Positions 33,921 through 45,172 are shown, counted from the first letter of the stretch. The stretch is 64,000 nt of DNA from Streptomyces sp. SID12501 (GCF_010550245.1 NZ_JAAGLU010000014.1:62001-126000), one strand, 5' to 3'. Notes: generated from the sequence alone by a model not told the origin. A program made the numbers and translations.

Positions 33921-35090
33921 TCAGTCCGTCGACTCCTCCAGCGCGCGCAGCACATCCGCGACCAGGTCTTCCGGGTCCTCGGCGCCGACCGAGAATCGAA
34001 TGAAGCCCTCCGGTACCGCGTCCCCGCCCCACCGGCCGCGCCGTTCGGCCGTGGACCGGACCCCACCGAAGCTCGTGGCGTCGTCCACGAGCCGCAGCGC
34101 GTCGAGAAAACGGTCGGCACGCGCGCGCGTGGGCAGCACGAAGGAAACCACGCATCCATAGCGCCGCATCTGCCGCGAAGCGATCTTGTGTGAGGGATCC
34201 TCCGGCAGCCCCGGATAACGCAGCCCGGTCACCTCGGGCCGCCCGCGCAGAGACTCGGCGAGAGCCAGCGCGGTGGTGTCCTGCCGGTCGACACGCAAGG
34301 GGAGTGTGGCGATCGACCGATGCGCGAGCCAGGCCTCCATGGGCCCGGGAATCGCCCCGGCGATCTTGCGCCACCGACGTACGGCGGCCATCGCGGAGGC
34401 GTCCGTACCGGTGACGTAACCGAGCAGTACGTCGCCGTGCCCGGTGAGCTGCTTGGTGCCACTGGCCACGGAGAAGTCGGCGCCGAGCTCCAGCGGGCGC
34501 TGGCCGAGCGGTGTCGCCAGGGTGTTGTCGACGGCCACGAGACAGCCACGCGCGTGTGCCGCCTCGGCGAGCCGTCGTACGTCGCACACGTCGAGCCCGG
34601 GGTTCGACGGGGTTTCGATCCACAGCAGCCGCGCGCCGTCGAGAACGTCGAGCTGAGCGTTGCCACCGGTCGCAGCGGTGCGCACCTCGATGCCGTACGC
34701 CTCCAGTTGGGCCCGTACCAGAGGCAGCGCCTGGTAGCCGTCGTCGGGCAGGACGACGGAATCCCCGGTGCGCAACTGGGAGAAGAGCACCGACGAGACG
34801 GCTGCCATCCCGGAGGCGAAGACGAGCGTCTCGACGCCGTCCCGCTCCGGCGCCTCCAGCTCGCCGATGGCGCGCTCCAGCAGCGTCCAGGTCGGGTTCT
34901 CGTCGCGGCCGTAGGTGTACGGGCCGGTGGGGGCACCGGGCAGGTGGTAGTGGGCCGCGAACACCGGGCCGGGGAGGGCCGGCGCGTGCTTGACCGGGTC
35001 GGGCAGCCCCGCCCGTACCGCACGCGTGCCGTCGCCCATACCCGGGTTCGCGTGAACGCCCGAACTCCCGTTCGCAGCCGAATCAGTCAT
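33921..35090 (-). CDS. Cystathionine gamma-lyase/synthase family PLP enzyme
   Basis: 389 residues, Cys/Met metabolism PLP family. The PLP lysine is in SVASGTKQLTGHGDVLLGYV; other motifs are YGRDENPTW (Tyr and Arg binding the cofactor phosphate), ETLVFASGMAAVSSVL and WIETPSNPGLDVCD. It could cleave cystathionine or make it; family resemblance favours gamma-lyase (reverse transsulfuration to cysteine). The ATG at 35090 overlaps the ptpA stop by four bases (ATGA), so translation is coupled. Ribosome site GGAAGGACG. Confidence 0.9.
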   Translation of the reverse strand: MTDSAANGSSGVHANPGMGDGTRAVRAGLPDPVKHAPALPGPVFAAHYHLPGAPTGPYTYGRDENPTWTLLERAIGELEAPERDGVETLVFASGMAAVSSVLFSQLRTGDSVVLPDDGYQALPLVRAQLEAYGIEVRTAATGGNAQLDVLDGARLLWIETPSNPGLDVCDVRRLAEAAHARGCLVAVDNTLATPLGQRPLELGADFSVASGTKQLTGHGDVLLGYVTGTDASAMAAVRRWRKIAGAIPGPMEAWLAHRSIATLPLRVDRQDTTALALAESLRGRPEVTGLRYPGLPEDPSHKIASRQMRRYGCVVSFVLPTRARADRFLDALRLVDDATSFGGVRSTAERRGRWGGDAVPEGFIRFSVGAEDPEDLVADVLRALEESTD

Positions 35091-35578
35091 GCCGCTCGTC
35101 CTTCCACTTCCGTCTGTACAGCGGCGAGCAGGCCCACGCTCGCCGCCTCCACCATCTCAAGGCACTCCTGGAAGCCGTCCATACCCCCGTAGTACGGGTC
35201 CGGGACATCCAGATCCGCACCCGCGGCGGGATCGTACGAGCGCAGCAGACGGACCTTCTCCGCGTCCTGCGGAGTGGGCGCCAGACGGCGCAGGGCCTTC
35301 AGATGGCCCGCGTCGAGGGCGACGACGAGGTCGAGGTGGGCGAACCACGCGGCCCTGAACTGGCGGGCCGCGTGATCGCCGTCGTAACCGGCCGCCTCCA
35401 GCACGGAGACCGTGCGCGGGTCGGCGCCGTCGCCCTCGTGCCAGCCGCCCGTGCCCGCACTGTCGACCTCCACCAGGCCGGCCAGCCCGGCCTCCTCCAC
35501 GCGCGCGTGGAAGACGGACTCCGCCATCGGGGAGCGGCAGATGTTGCCGGTGCAGACGAAACAGACGCGGTAGGGCAT
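35087..35578 (-). CDS. ptpA: Low molecular weight protein-tyrosine phosphatase PtpA
   Basis: 163 residues. The P-loop VCTGNICRSPMAES carries the nucleophile Cys 9, and the general acid lies in DVPDPYYGG. Streptomyces PtpA dephosphorylates phosphotyrosine proteins and has been linked to secondary metabolism. It follows the holin-like gene by nine bases and overlaps the lyase gene by four, forming a three-gene operon. The ATG at 35578 follows GAGGACGTCCG. Confidence 0.93.
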   Translation of the reverse strand: MPYRVCFVCTGNICRSPMAESVFHARVEEAGLAGLVEVDSAGTGGWHEGDGADPRTVSVLEAAGYDGDHAARQFRAAWFAHLDLVVALDAGHLKALRRLAPTPQDAEKVRLLRSYDPAAGADLDVPDPYYGGMDGFQECLEMVEAASVGLLAAVQTEVEGRAA

Positions 35579-35587
35579 CGGACGTCC

Positions 35588-35965
35588 TCAGTCCTCGTCG
35601 GGAAGGACGATGTGCAGCGCCCAGGAGACGATCGAGATGATCAGGCCGCCCAGGACGGCCGTCCAGAAGCCCTCGACGTGGAAACTCAGGTCGAACTTGT
35701 CTGCCAGCCACGAGGTGAGCAGCAGCATCAGGGCGTTGACCACGAGGGTGATCAGGCCGAGCGTGAGGAGGAACAGCGGGAAGGTGAGCACCTTCACGAG
35801 TGGCTTGACCAGGAAGTTCACCAGACCGAACAGGAGGGCGACGACGATCAGCGTGCCGATCTTCTTGCCCGTGCTGTCACCGGTCAGGGTGATCTTGTCG
35901 AGTACCCACACGGCCACACCGAGGGCACCCGCGTTGGCGAGTGTCTTGACTACGAAATTCTTCAT
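35588..35965 (-). CDS. Phage holin family / 4-TM membrane protein (PF04020-type)
   Basis: 125 residues with four hydrophobic helices: AGALGVAVWVLDKI, IGTLIVVALLFGLVNFLV, FLLTLGLITLVVNALMLLL and AVLGGLIISIVSWALHIVL. The NFLVKPLVKVLTFPLFLLTL segment is the signature of this widespread chromosomal family, called holin-like by similarity only. Function unknown. It is the first gene of the operon with ptpA. It diverges from the cupin gene across 48 bp. Confidence 0.85.
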   Translation of the reverse strand: MKNFVVKTLANAGALGVAVWVLDKITLTGDSTGKKIGTLIVVALLFGLVNFLVKPLVKVLTFPLFLLTLGLITLVVNALMLLLTSWLADKFDLSFHVEGFWTAVLGGLIISIVSWALHIVLPDED

Positions 35966-36013
35966 GTGTCTGATCGTGGCAGAAGAGATCGGTTACGAGC
36001 GTGGGCGAGGGCG

Positions 36014-36331
36014 ATGAAGGCATTCCGGTTGGATGAACTGGAGGCGGAACGTGCCGCCAACGACGGTGCCTACCTGCAGTTCCTGCGCGAACGGAACATG
36101 TCGGTCGGCCTGTACGCACTGGACGCGGGCGAGCATGACCCGCAGCAGCCTCATCGTCAGGACGAGGTGTACTTCGTGGTGAGTGGGCGGGCCGCGATCA
36201 CGGTCGGCATGGAGACGACCCAGGTGGCACGCGGCAGTGTCGTGTACGTGCCGGCCGGGGTGGCCCACAAGTTCCACCACATCAGCGAGGATCTGCGGGT
36301 CATGGTGGTCTTCTCTCCGCCTGAGAGCTGA
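36014..36331 (+). CDS. Single-domain cupin protein
   Basis: 105 residues, one cupin barrel. Motif 1 is PQQPHRQDEVYFVVSGRA, with the first His and the Glu present, and motif 2 PAGVAHKFHHI holds the last His. It therefore likely binds a metal. Enzyme or sensor activity is unknown. The ATG at 36014 follows GGGCGAGGG. Confidence 0.85.
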   Translation: MKAFRLDELEAERAANDGAYLQFLRERNMSVGLYALDAGEHDPQQPHRQDEVYFVVSGRAAITVGMETTQVARGSVVYVPAGVAHKFHHISEDLRVMVVFSPPES

Positions 36332-36504
36332 CCCGCCGCCTCAGGGTTCCCTAGGGGATCGATCAGGGGAGGACAAGGGATGCGAGGCCCCCGCCGGGCC
36401 TCCTGCCGGCCCTAGCATCGAAGGCGGAACATCGAATGTCCCGGCACGAGCGAAGGGCACAGGCCCCGGCGGATGCGACGGGCCGAAAAGTAAGGAAAAG
36501 GGCG

Positions 36505-36717
36505 ATGCGAGAGATTTTCGCGGGAATGCCGTGGTGGGTGAAGTGGGTCGCGGTGCCGGTCATCGCCCTCGTCGTGTTCGGCGGGCTGATAGCGACCGTC
36601 GTCGGGTTCGTCATCGGCCTGCTCTTCAAGGCGCTGGTCTTCGTCGCCCTGGTCGGCGGACTCGTCTACGTCGTACGGAAGTTCATGTCGAGTTCGTCGT
36701 CGCGCAGCGACTGGTGA
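36505..36717 (+). CDS. DUF5326 small membrane protein
   Basis: 70 residues from the ATG at 36505 (TAAGGAAAAGGGCG upstream): MREIFAGMPWWVKWVAVPV, then two close hydrophobic segments (IALVVFGGLIATVVGFVIGL and LVFVALVGGLVYVVRKF) and a Ser-rich tail. An upstream in-frame ATG (36436) would add 23 charged residues without a ribosome site. Function unknown; widely conserved in Streptomyces beside ssgR, as I recall. The 236 bp to ssgR hold no gene. Confidence 0.8.
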   Translation: MREIFAGMPWWVKWVAVPVIALVVFGGLIATVVGFVIGLLFKALVFVALVGGLVYVVRKFMSSSSSRSDW

Positions 36718-36953
36718 GAGCTGTGGGGCGAGGGGGGCACGGGAGCCGGTGGGCGGGACGGCGCGGGCGCCGGTAACAGAAATCACCGGTTCCCTCGGGC
36801 GGGGGAAGTTTCCCGTACGGGCCGTCTGCGCGCGGTGACAGGCGGTTAGAGTCCGGAATTCGACGCGGGGACAACCCCCGCGGACGGCGTACCCCCTCCT
36901 CCCGTGCCTTTCCGCACGGGCAGCCCCCCTCGCCCTCGAGAGTGACCCTCGCC

Positions 36954-37862
36954 ATGGTCGACACCGCACCCGCGGAACCACAGGCTCCACCCGTACAGCG
37001 CCGGCCCGAACAGCGGACCGCGCCCTCCCCAAGGAATCGCGGCCGACCCACCGAGAGATCCGTATCAGCCCCCGCACCCACCCTTGTCACCGTGCCGCCC
37101 GGCGAATCGCATCCCACGGCGACTCTCATCGGCTCCGTACAGCGAGCGATGCGCCTGCTGGAATCCGTCGCCGCGCACGAGCACGGCGCACCGGCCAAAC
37201 AACTGGCCCGCGAGACCGGTCTCGCCCTCCCGACCGCTTACCACCTGTTGCGGACGCTCGTCTTCGAGGGCTACCTGCGGCGCGAGAAAGGGCTGTTCTT
37301 CCTCGGTGAGGCGGCCGAGCGGCTTGGCAGCAACGGTGCGAGGCAGAAACGTCGCAGCACGGTGGTGGACGCACTCGCGCACTGGCGGGACACCATCGGA
37401 GTACCCGTGTACTACGCGGTGTACCGCGACGGCGAGATCGAGGTCATGTGCGTCTCCGACACCCCCGGCAACCCGGCGGTCGAGGAGTGGGCGGACTTCC
37501 GGGAGACCGGGCACGCACACGCCATCGGACAGTGCCTGCTCTCCCAGTTGGACGAGCAGTGCCGCCGGGATCATCTCGACCGTCACCCCGTACAGGCTGT
37601 CACCCCCTACACGGTGCGTGACAGCCACACACTGCTGCGCCGCCTCGACCGGATGCGGCGGATGGAACTGGTCGTGGAGCGGCAGGAGTACGCGCTGGGG
37701 ACGGTCTGTGCGGCGGTTCCGATCACCATCGGCTCCACCGCTGCCACATTGGCCATTTCTCTCCCTTCCCACCAGGCCGATCGGCTGCTAGTCGCGGCGC
37801 AGCAGTTGCAGGCAGAAGTCGGAAGGCTGCTGGGGTCGCTCGCGATCTCTATCAGTATCTGA
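36954..37862 (+). CDS. ssgR: IclR family regulator SsgR, activator of ssgA
   Basis: About 302 residues. A long Pro/Arg-rich N-terminus (first ~55 residues) precedes an IclR winged helix (SVQRAMRLLESVAAHEHGAP, ETGLALPTAYHLLRTL) and the IclR effector domain (GVPVYYAVYRDGEIEVMCV, GHAHAIGQCLLSQL). In S. coelicolor SsgR activates the adjacent ssgA, linking it to sporulation. The protein there is shorter (about 241 residues), so the true start could be internal; the ATG at 36954 is provisional, and a GTG at 36942 is also in frame. Confidence 0.85.
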   Translation: MVDTAPAEPQAPPVQRRPEQRTAPSPRNRGRPTERSVSAPAPTLVTVPPGESHPTATLIGSVQRAMRLLESVAAHEHGAPAKQLARETGLALPTAYHLLRTLVFEGYLRREKGLFFLGEAAERLGSNGARQKRRSTVVDALAHWRDTIGVPVYYAVYRDGEIEVMCVSDTPGNPAVEEWADFRETGHAHAIGQCLLSQLDEQCRRDHLDRHPVQAVTPYTVRDSHTLLRRLDRMRRMELVVERQEYALGTVCAAVPITIGSTAATLAISLPSHQADRLLVAAQQLQAEVGRLLGSLAISISI

Positions 37863-37962
37863 AAACTCACTCCTTGTGATTCATCGTGTACTTTCAGCAA
37901 GATTCGAGCAGTATCAGAGCGATGATTCCAGGCCAGTCCACGGCAAGTGACGGGGTTAGGCG

Positions 37963-38400
37963 ATGCGCGAGTCGGTGCAGGCAGAAGTCATGATGAGCTT
38001 TCTTGTCTCGGAGGAGCTCTCCTTCCGCATTCCGGTGGAGCTGCGCTACGAGACCCGTGATCCGTATGCTGTCCGGCTGACCTTCCATCTGCCCGGCGAC
38101 GCACCTGCGACCTGGGCCTTCGGGCGTGAGCTGCTGATCGACGGTGTGGGACGGCCCTGCGGGGACGGGGATGTGCGGATCTCGCCCGCCGACACAGATG
38201 TCCTGGGCGAGGTACTGATCCGGCTGCAGGTCGGCGGCGACCAGGCGTTGTTCCGCTCCGGTGCGGCGCCGCTGGTGGCCTTCCTCGACCGTACGGACAA
38301 GCTCGTGCCGCTGGGGCAGGAGCGTTCCCTCGCCGACTTCGACGCTCACCTCGACGAGGCGCTGGACCGCATTCTGGCGGAGGAACAGAGCGCGGGGTGA
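37963..38400 (+). CDS. ssgA: Sporulation and cell division protein SsgA
   Basis: 145 residues, SsgA-like protein (SALP) family, unique to sporulating actinomycetes. Recognised from MSFLVSEELSFRIPVELRYE, FHLPGDAPATWAFGRELL and FLDRTDKLVPLGQE. It promotes septum formation and localises with the division machinery during sporulation; overproduction fragments the mycelium. The start MRESVQAEVMM is retained; an internal ATG nine or ten codons later gives the ~136-residue S. coelicolor length. The 100 bp before it should contain the SsgR-dependent promoter. Confidence 0.95.
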   Translation: MRESVQAEVMMSFLVSEELSFRIPVELRYETRDPYAVRLTFHLPGDAPATWAFGRELLIDGVGRPCGDGDVRISPADTDVLGEVLIRLQVGGDQALFRSGAAPLVAFLDRTDKLVPLGQERSLADFDAHLDEALDRILAEEQSAG

Positions 38401-38428
38401 GCGGTATCGCGCCGGAGCTCCCGACAGT

Positions 38429-38468
38429 GCTGTAACGCTTCTCCTCGGCGTTGGAGAAGCGTTACAGC
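38429..38468. terminator. Bidirectional terminator after ssgA
   Basis: GCTGTAACGCTTCTC and its exact complement, 15 bp arms (38429-38443, 38454-38468) around CTCGGCGTTG. It lies between the ssgA stop and the facing YibE/F gene. Confidence 0.85.
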
Positions 38469-38529
38469 CGTACTTGGCGCGTAGCCCTGCTTCGCCGTAA
38501 GCACTGACGGAACCGGTGCCCAGCCTCCG

Positions 38530-40440
38530 TCAGTGCTTGCGCCGACGGCCCTTCCCGGCGCGGGCCGGGGCCGCCTGGGTCGCCGCCTCCGACCCTGGCC
38601 GGGCTGCCGCAGTCCCTGGTCCCGGTACAGCCTCTGCAGCCGGTGGTGCCGTACCCGGGCGGTCGGCCGACACCATCAGGGCCGCCAGGAGCGTGGTCAC
38701 CGGCACGGACGCGACCAGGCCGATCGAACCCACCAGGGTCCGCAGGATCTCCTCCGCGACGAGTTCGCTGTTGGCGACGGCCCCGACGCTGCTCTGCGCG
38801 ATCGAGAAGAGCAGCAACAGCGGCAACGCGGCGCCCGCGTAGGCGAGGACGAGAGTGTTGACGACGGACGCGATGTGGTCGCGGCCGATGCGGATGCCGG
38901 CCCGGTACAGCCCACGCCATCCCATCGTCGGATTGGCCTCGTGGAGTTCCCAGACCGCCGATGTCTGCGTCACAGTCACATCGTCCAGGACACCGAGCGA
39001 ACCGATGATGACGCCCGCGAGCAGCAGGCCGCTCATGTCGATGGACGGATACAGGCCATGGATCAGGCCCGTGCTGTCGTCGGTGTTGCCGGTCAGTGCG
39101 GCCCAGCCGATGAACAGCGAGCCGAGGATGCCGATCAGCACCAACGAGATCAGGGTGCCGAGCACCGCCACAGACGTACGGGCCGAGAGGCCGTGACACA
39201 TGTAGAGCGCGATCAGCATGATGGCGCTGGCCCCGACCACCGCCACGACCAGCGGATTCGAGCCCTGGAGGACCGCCGGCAGGATGAAGAAGGTCAGGAT
39301 CATGAAGCTGACGGCCAGTGCGATCAGCGCCATCACCCCGCGCATGCGTCCGACGATCACGACGGCGAGTGCGAAGATGCCGGCCAGCAGGGCCATGGGG
39401 AACCGGCGGTTGACGTCGGCGACCGAGTACTGCAGGTCCTTCGGCGCCGAGGGCTCGTAGGCCACCACGACCTTCTCGTCCTGGTGCAACTGCCGTGACT
39501 GGTCCGGCTGGACGATCTCCGTGAACGTACGGCCCTTGTCGTCACCGGTATCGACCCGGATCGTCGCCCGCTTGCAGTCGCCGGTCGCCTGTTGCTGCGC
39601 CGAGGAGCCCTCGGCGGTGGACGTGTCGCCGGTCGGGGTCTCCCCCGAGGCGTTGACGGACTTGCAGTCCACCGCGACGACCTTGGTGACCGTGGCCTGC
39701 TGGGTCTGCCGGTCGAAGCCGACGCCGGTGCGTTCGTGCGCCGGGGCGCCCCCGGGCCACAGCACCGCGAGCCCGACCACGACCGCCACGGCGAAGGGGA
39801 TCAGAATCGCGCCGATGATCTTCCGCAGGTGGACGGAGACGGGGGCTGCCGGGCCATGGCTGTGACTGTGGCCGTGCGAGTGACCGTTGTTGTCATCGGG
39901 TCCGTGAGCGTCACCGCTCCCGCTCCCGCCCCCGTGCCCACCACCCGGTCCGGGTCCGTGCCCAGCATCAGAACCGCCGCCGGGTCCACCGCTGTGACCG
40001 TCGCCGGGACCGTTCCCGTGCCCGGAGTGGCCATGGTCGGCGCCGTGTTGCGGGTTGAACCGGTGATCGTGACCACTGCCTGTTCCAGAGCCGGGACCTC
40101 GCCCTCCACCGGAAGTGGGAAGAGGGCCGAACTGGCCGGTCCCGGGCCCCTCGGCTTCGAAGCCCGGACCTTGGCCACCCGGAGCCGGTCGGCTGTCCTG
40201 ACCTGCACCTGCACCTGCTCCGGGCCTGTAGCCGCGATCGAACCGTCGGCCGGGCCCGTATCCAGGAACGGCACCCGGTCCGGTCGCCCCACCGAGGCCG
40301 CCGGAGTCGCTGCCGGGCCGGGGCCCGCGCTCTCGGCCGGTGCCGCCGCTGTTTCCGCTGCCCGGCCCGGAACCGTGCCCGGTACCGCTTCCGCGCGGTG
40401 GCTCGGAGGACGGGTATGGGGGTCCTTGCGTCGTGGTCAC
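38530..40440 (-). CDS. YibE/F family membrane protein with Gly/His-rich N-terminus
   Basis: 636 residues. The first ~195 are Gly/Pro/Ser repeats ending in a His-rich run (GHSHGHSHSHGP) that could bind metal. A membrane helix (IIGAILIPFAVAVVVGLAVL) is followed by an extracellular domain of ~130 residues, and then about seven helices with YibE/F hallmarks (NPLVVAVVGASAIMLIALYM, GVLDDVTVTQTSAVWEL, IGRDHIASVVNTLVLAYAGA). Function unproven; the family may transport. The GTG at 40440 has a weak ribosome site. Confidence 0.85.
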   Translation of the reverse strand: MTTTQGPPYPSSEPPRGSGTGHGSGPGSGNSGGTGRERGPRPGSDSGGLGGATGPGAVPGYGPGRRFDRGYRPGAGAGAGQDSRPAPGGQGPGFEAEGPGTGQFGPLPTSGGGRGPGSGTGSGHDHRFNPQHGADHGHSGHGNGPGDGHSGGPGGGSDAGHGPGPGGGHGGGSGSGDAHGPDDNNGHSHGHSHSHGPAAPVSVHLRKIIGAILIPFAVAVVVGLAVLWPGGAPAHERTGVGFDRQTQQATVTKVVAVDCKSVNASGETPTGDTSTAEGSSAQQQATGDCKRATIRVDTGDDKGRTFTEIVQPDQSRQLHQDEKVVVAYEPSAPKDLQYSVADVNRRFPMALLAGIFALAVVIVGRMRGVMALIALAVSFMILTFFILPAVLQGSNPLVVAVVGASAIMLIALYMCHGLSARTSVAVLGTLISLVLIGILGSLFIGWAALTGNTDDSTGLIHGLYPSIDMSGLLLAGVIIGSLGVLDDVTVTQTSAVWELHEANPTMGWRGLYRAGIRIGRDHIASVVNTLVLAYAGAALPLLLLFSIAQSSVGAVANSELVAEEILRTLVGSIGLVASVPVTTLLAALMVSADRPGTAPPAAEAVPGPGTAAARPGSEAATQAAPARAGKGRRRKH

Positions 40441-40572
40441 CGCCCGATCATCGCAAGAACGGCAGGGGCCCTCTGTTCACCTCGCCCAAATTGACGCTAG
40501 CGTGGAGGCACCTTTGCACACGCGGGAGCTCGGAGCACCGGGCTGAGAGGGCGCTGACCTCCGTCTTAGCGA

Positions 40573-40588
40573 TGTTTCACGTGGAACA
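40573..40588. other. parS: parS-like site in riboswitch P3 (one mismatch)
   Basis: TGTTTCACGTGGAACA: one change from the 16-mer. First of two in the P3 arm, starting 30 bp apart. Confidence 0.7.
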
Positions 40589-40602
40589 TGTGGAACGAGT
40601 GA

Positions 40603-40618
40603 TGTTTCACATGAAACA
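40603..40618. other. parS: parS-like site in riboswitch P3 (one mismatch)
   Basis: TGTTTCACATGAAACA: one change (CACATG for CACGTG). As RNA it forms its own hairpin, GATGTTTCA / TGAAACATC with a 2-nt gap at the tip. Confidence 0.7.
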
Positions 40619-40678
40619 TCGGCAGACGGAATCCGCTGCGTCGACCGCTGAACCTGTTACCGGGTAATGCCGGCGTAG

Positions 40679-42511
<1,833 letters not shown>

Positions 42512-42722
42512 GTGACGAAGGCCAGCGGCACGAGGGAGTACTCGTGAGGCTTCAGCGAGAGCTCCTCCTCGTTCTCCACCGGTGGCCCCGGCCCCGTACA
42601 CCTGGCCCTGGTCCATGTGCACGGCCGTACGCCTGTGGAGCGTGCGGAGGCCCAGGTGGTCAGGCGGCTTCGGTAGCCGCCTGCTCCGCCTGAGTCCTGG
42701 GTCCGGCAGCCGGACCGGCCGG

Positions 42723-43589
42723 TCACTCCGGCGGGTGGTCCGGGCCTCCGAAGTCCGGGCTGCTGAAGTCCGGGCTCGAGAAGCTGGGGCGGTGGCCCGT
42801 CGTCGAGCCGTCATCGGGGCTGCTGAAGCCGGGTCGGTTGTAGCCGAGTCGGGGCATACGGCCGGTGGTGGGTTCCGGGGCCGGTTTGCGGTTCATGGCC
42901 GCCGTACCGGGATCGGCGAGGGCGTCGCGGAGGAACGGCATGATGCCGCGCTCCAGCAGGGCCTCGCGCCAGGCTTCCCTGGCCTGCGCGACCTCCCCGG
43001 TCAGTTCGCCGTACGCCCCGGCCTCCTCCGCCTCCGGGCTGTTGCGCAGGGCAGTGAGGAGCAGACCCACCGCGGCGACGAGTATGGCCACCGCGGTCAC
43101 CGCACCGAACACCCATCCGGTGGTGAGCATGGTCCGGGCGAACGTCGGCTCGGGGTCGAGCATCTTGAGGACGTAGCCCACGAGCAGGAAGATCGCCGCG
43201 GCCGTGCCCGCGAGGACGGGAGCCAGGACCGCGACGACGGCGACGGCGCCCGCCCCGGCGGTCTCGGCGGCGACCTCGCCCATGCCTGCGAGCCCCAACG
43301 CGCCTGTGCCCGGTTCGGTGGTGCCGGATTCGTGGAGGGACGACGGGGTGGACGGCGCCGGGTGGCGCAGTTCGTCGCGGACCTTCACGTAGTGCTGGTA
43401 TTCGGCCGCCGCGGCGACCGTGATGAGCGCGGTGGCGTTGAGTGCCATGGTGCGCAGTTGTTCGGGGTTCAGACGCTGACCGACGGCGGCCAGTTCCGGG
43501 CGTTGTGGGGCGGAGCGCAGCGCCTCATCGAGGATCCGCTCGTATTCCTGGCGGTCCTCGTTCAGCAGGTGCTGCGGAACGCTGTTCAT
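42723..43589 (-). CDS. Two-helix membrane protein with Ser-Pro-Asp repeat tail, unknown
   Basis: 288 residues. A cytoplasmic N-terminal region of ~110 residues (LNPEQLRTMALNATALITVA) precedes two or three hydrophobic segments (AVAVVAVLAPVLAGTAAAIF and WVFGAVTAVAILVAAVGLLL). Residues ~185-230 are helical and charged. The last 50 residues carry short imperfect repeats (FSSPDD, FSSPDFSSPDFGGPD). No family recognised; the tail could be a binding or cell-wall segment. The ATG at 43589 has GGGGG upstream, and an ATG two codons earlier is also possible. Confidence 0.7.
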   Translation of the reverse strand: MNSVPQHLLNEDRQEYERILDEALRSAPQRPELAAVGQRLNPEQLRTMALNATALITVAAAAEYQHYVKVRDELRHPAPSTPSSLHESGTTEPGTGALGLAGMGEVAAETAGAGAVAVVAVLAPVLAGTAAAIFLLVGYVLKMLDPEPTFARTMLTTGWVFGAVTAVAILVAAVGLLLTALRNSPEAEEAGAYGELTGEVAQAREAWREALLERGIMPFLRDALADPGTAAMNRKPAPEPTTGRMPRLGYNRPGFSSPDDGSTTGHRPSFSSPDFSSPDFGGPDHPPE

Positions 43590-43800
43590 GTGCATCCCCC
43601 GATGCTCCGTAGGGCTTGGGGCTCGGCATGCTGACGAGCCGTCGGGCAGAAACGGAGGGGAGCCTGCTACGGATAAGCCGATGGTAGAGCGGCGACGGCG
43701 CGTGGTGACAGGGGGTTTGAAGAAATTGCCGTGCGACTGTCCCCCGTCCGACGCGGTTCGTAGTCGGAGGACGCCTGCCCGGGAAACGCGCGGATATCCG

Positions 43801-44919
43801 TCAGAGGTCCAGTGGAAGTTCCTGGACCAGCAGTTTTCCGGCCATGGTCACGCCGCCGTCCATCGCGATGGCCAGCCCGTCGGCGTAGACATGGGGATGT
43901 TCGATGTTCGGACCGGAGTTGTTCTCGCCGTCGTCCTCGGTGCCCATGTCGCCCACCAGATACGGGATGGGGCTGTGCCCGTGAACGATGCGGGTGCCGC
44001 CGTACGTATCGAGGAGGGAGCGTACGGCCTCGGCACCGCCTTCGTCGCGGAAGGAGAAGCGCTTGGTGAACTTGCGGAACAGATCCCACACCTCGTCCGC
44101 GTCGTTGCGCGTGATCGTCTCGCGGACGGTGTCGTTGACCGCCTCGATCGAGTCGCCGTAGTCGAGGTAGGCGGTGGTGTCCGAGTGCACGAGCAGGTGG
44201 CCGTCGACCTCCTCGATCGCGTCGAGGCGGGCCATCCACTGGAGGTGGTGGTCCTGGAGCCGGTCCATGTCGGTCTTCTGGCCGCCGTTCAGCAACCAGG
44301 CCGCCTGGAAGGTGGCCGTGCCCGCGCCCGAGTTGACGGGGGTGTCACCGAACCGCTTGGCGCCCAGCAGCAGCAGCTCGTGGTTGCCCATGAGGGCCTT
44401 GCAGTAGCCGCCGGCCGCGGCTGCCTCGGCGGACAGCCGCATGACCAGGTCGATGACGCCGATGCCGTCCGGACCGCGGTCGGTGAAGTCACCGAGGAAC
44501 CAGAGCCGGGCGGTGCCCGCGGACCAGTCGCCCGCGCTGTCGATCAGGCCCTGTTCCTGAAGGGCGCCCACCAGTTCGTCGAGGTAGCCGTGAACGTCGC
44601 CGACGACGAAGAGAGGTCCCGGGCCGTCGGCGGCCAGGGCCGCCGGATCGACGGTCACCTGAAGGGTGTCGCCGCGGTTGATGACGGGCAGGTCCCGTTG
44701 CGTCGGCGTGTACCCGTCGGGGTATTCCTCCAGGTCGGACGGGGTCTGCGCGCCCTCGGCGGGCTCCTGGACCTCGGTGTCGGCCGCCCCGGCGGTGACG
44801 TCCCCGGGGGCCGTGCCGTCGGTGTGCGGACCGGCCTCATGGACGTAAGCGGGCACCCGGAAGTCGCGCAACGTCGCCGTCCGCGTCACCTCGGGTACCT
44901 GACCGGTCCCCTGAGTCAT
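43801..44919 (-). CDS. Calcineurin-like metallophosphoesterase
   Basis: 372 residues. Metal-binding motifs in order: GDVHGYLDEL (about residue 107), GDFTDRGPDG, GNHELLLL, and a late IVHGHSPIPY. This fits the diadenosine tetraphosphatase/PPP-like branch. The first ~90 residues are acidic and disordered. Substrate unknown. The ATG at 44919 follows GGAGGGGTCG; earlier in-frame starts lack this. Confidence 0.88.
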   Translation of the reverse strand: MTQGTGQVPEVTRTATLRDFRVPAYVHEAGPHTDGTAPGDVTAGAADTEVQEPAEGAQTPSDLEEYPDGYTPTQRDLPVINRGDTLQVTVDPAALAADGPGPLFVVGDVHGYLDELVGALQEQGLIDSAGDWSAGTARLWFLGDFTDRGPDGIGVIDLVMRLSAEAAAAGGYCKALMGNHELLLLGAKRFGDTPVNSGAGTATFQAAWLLNGGQKTDMDRLQDHHLQWMARLDAIEEVDGHLLVHSDTTAYLDYGDSIEAVNDTVRETITRNDADEVWDLFRKFTKRFSFRDEGGAEAVRSLLDTYGGTRIVHGHSPIPYLVGDMGTEDDGENNSGPNIEHPHVYADGLAIAMDGGVTMAGKLLVQELPLDL

Positions 44920-45172
44920 CGACCCCTCCACCATTGCGCCGCATCTGCACCGCATCGGACTGCCTGGTCGCAGCGGCCCGCGGTGTCGTGGGCCCATCAT
45001 AGGAATGCGGATCGCGCCATGTGATGACCCAGGGGTGGTGAATCGGCGAAGGAGCCCAGTTCACCGCGGCTTTCGCCCCGATTCGGAGGGGCTTTCCCGT
45101 CTGGTCCCGCCCCGGACTCGTCTGCTTCGTACCTTGCTTCGAACCTCGGACACCGACGCTTCGTACGATCAT

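Noticed and set aside
35588-35965. Holin-like gene as a sign of a prophage
   Set aside because: This four-helix family is chromosomal and widespread, and the neighbours are core genes; no phage genes nearby.
42512-42722. Minus-strand segment translating to NEEELSLKPHEYSLVPLAF, like the end of a glycosidase
   Set aside because: No stop follows; the frame continues antisense into thiC, so a true gene end is not supported. Probably chance.
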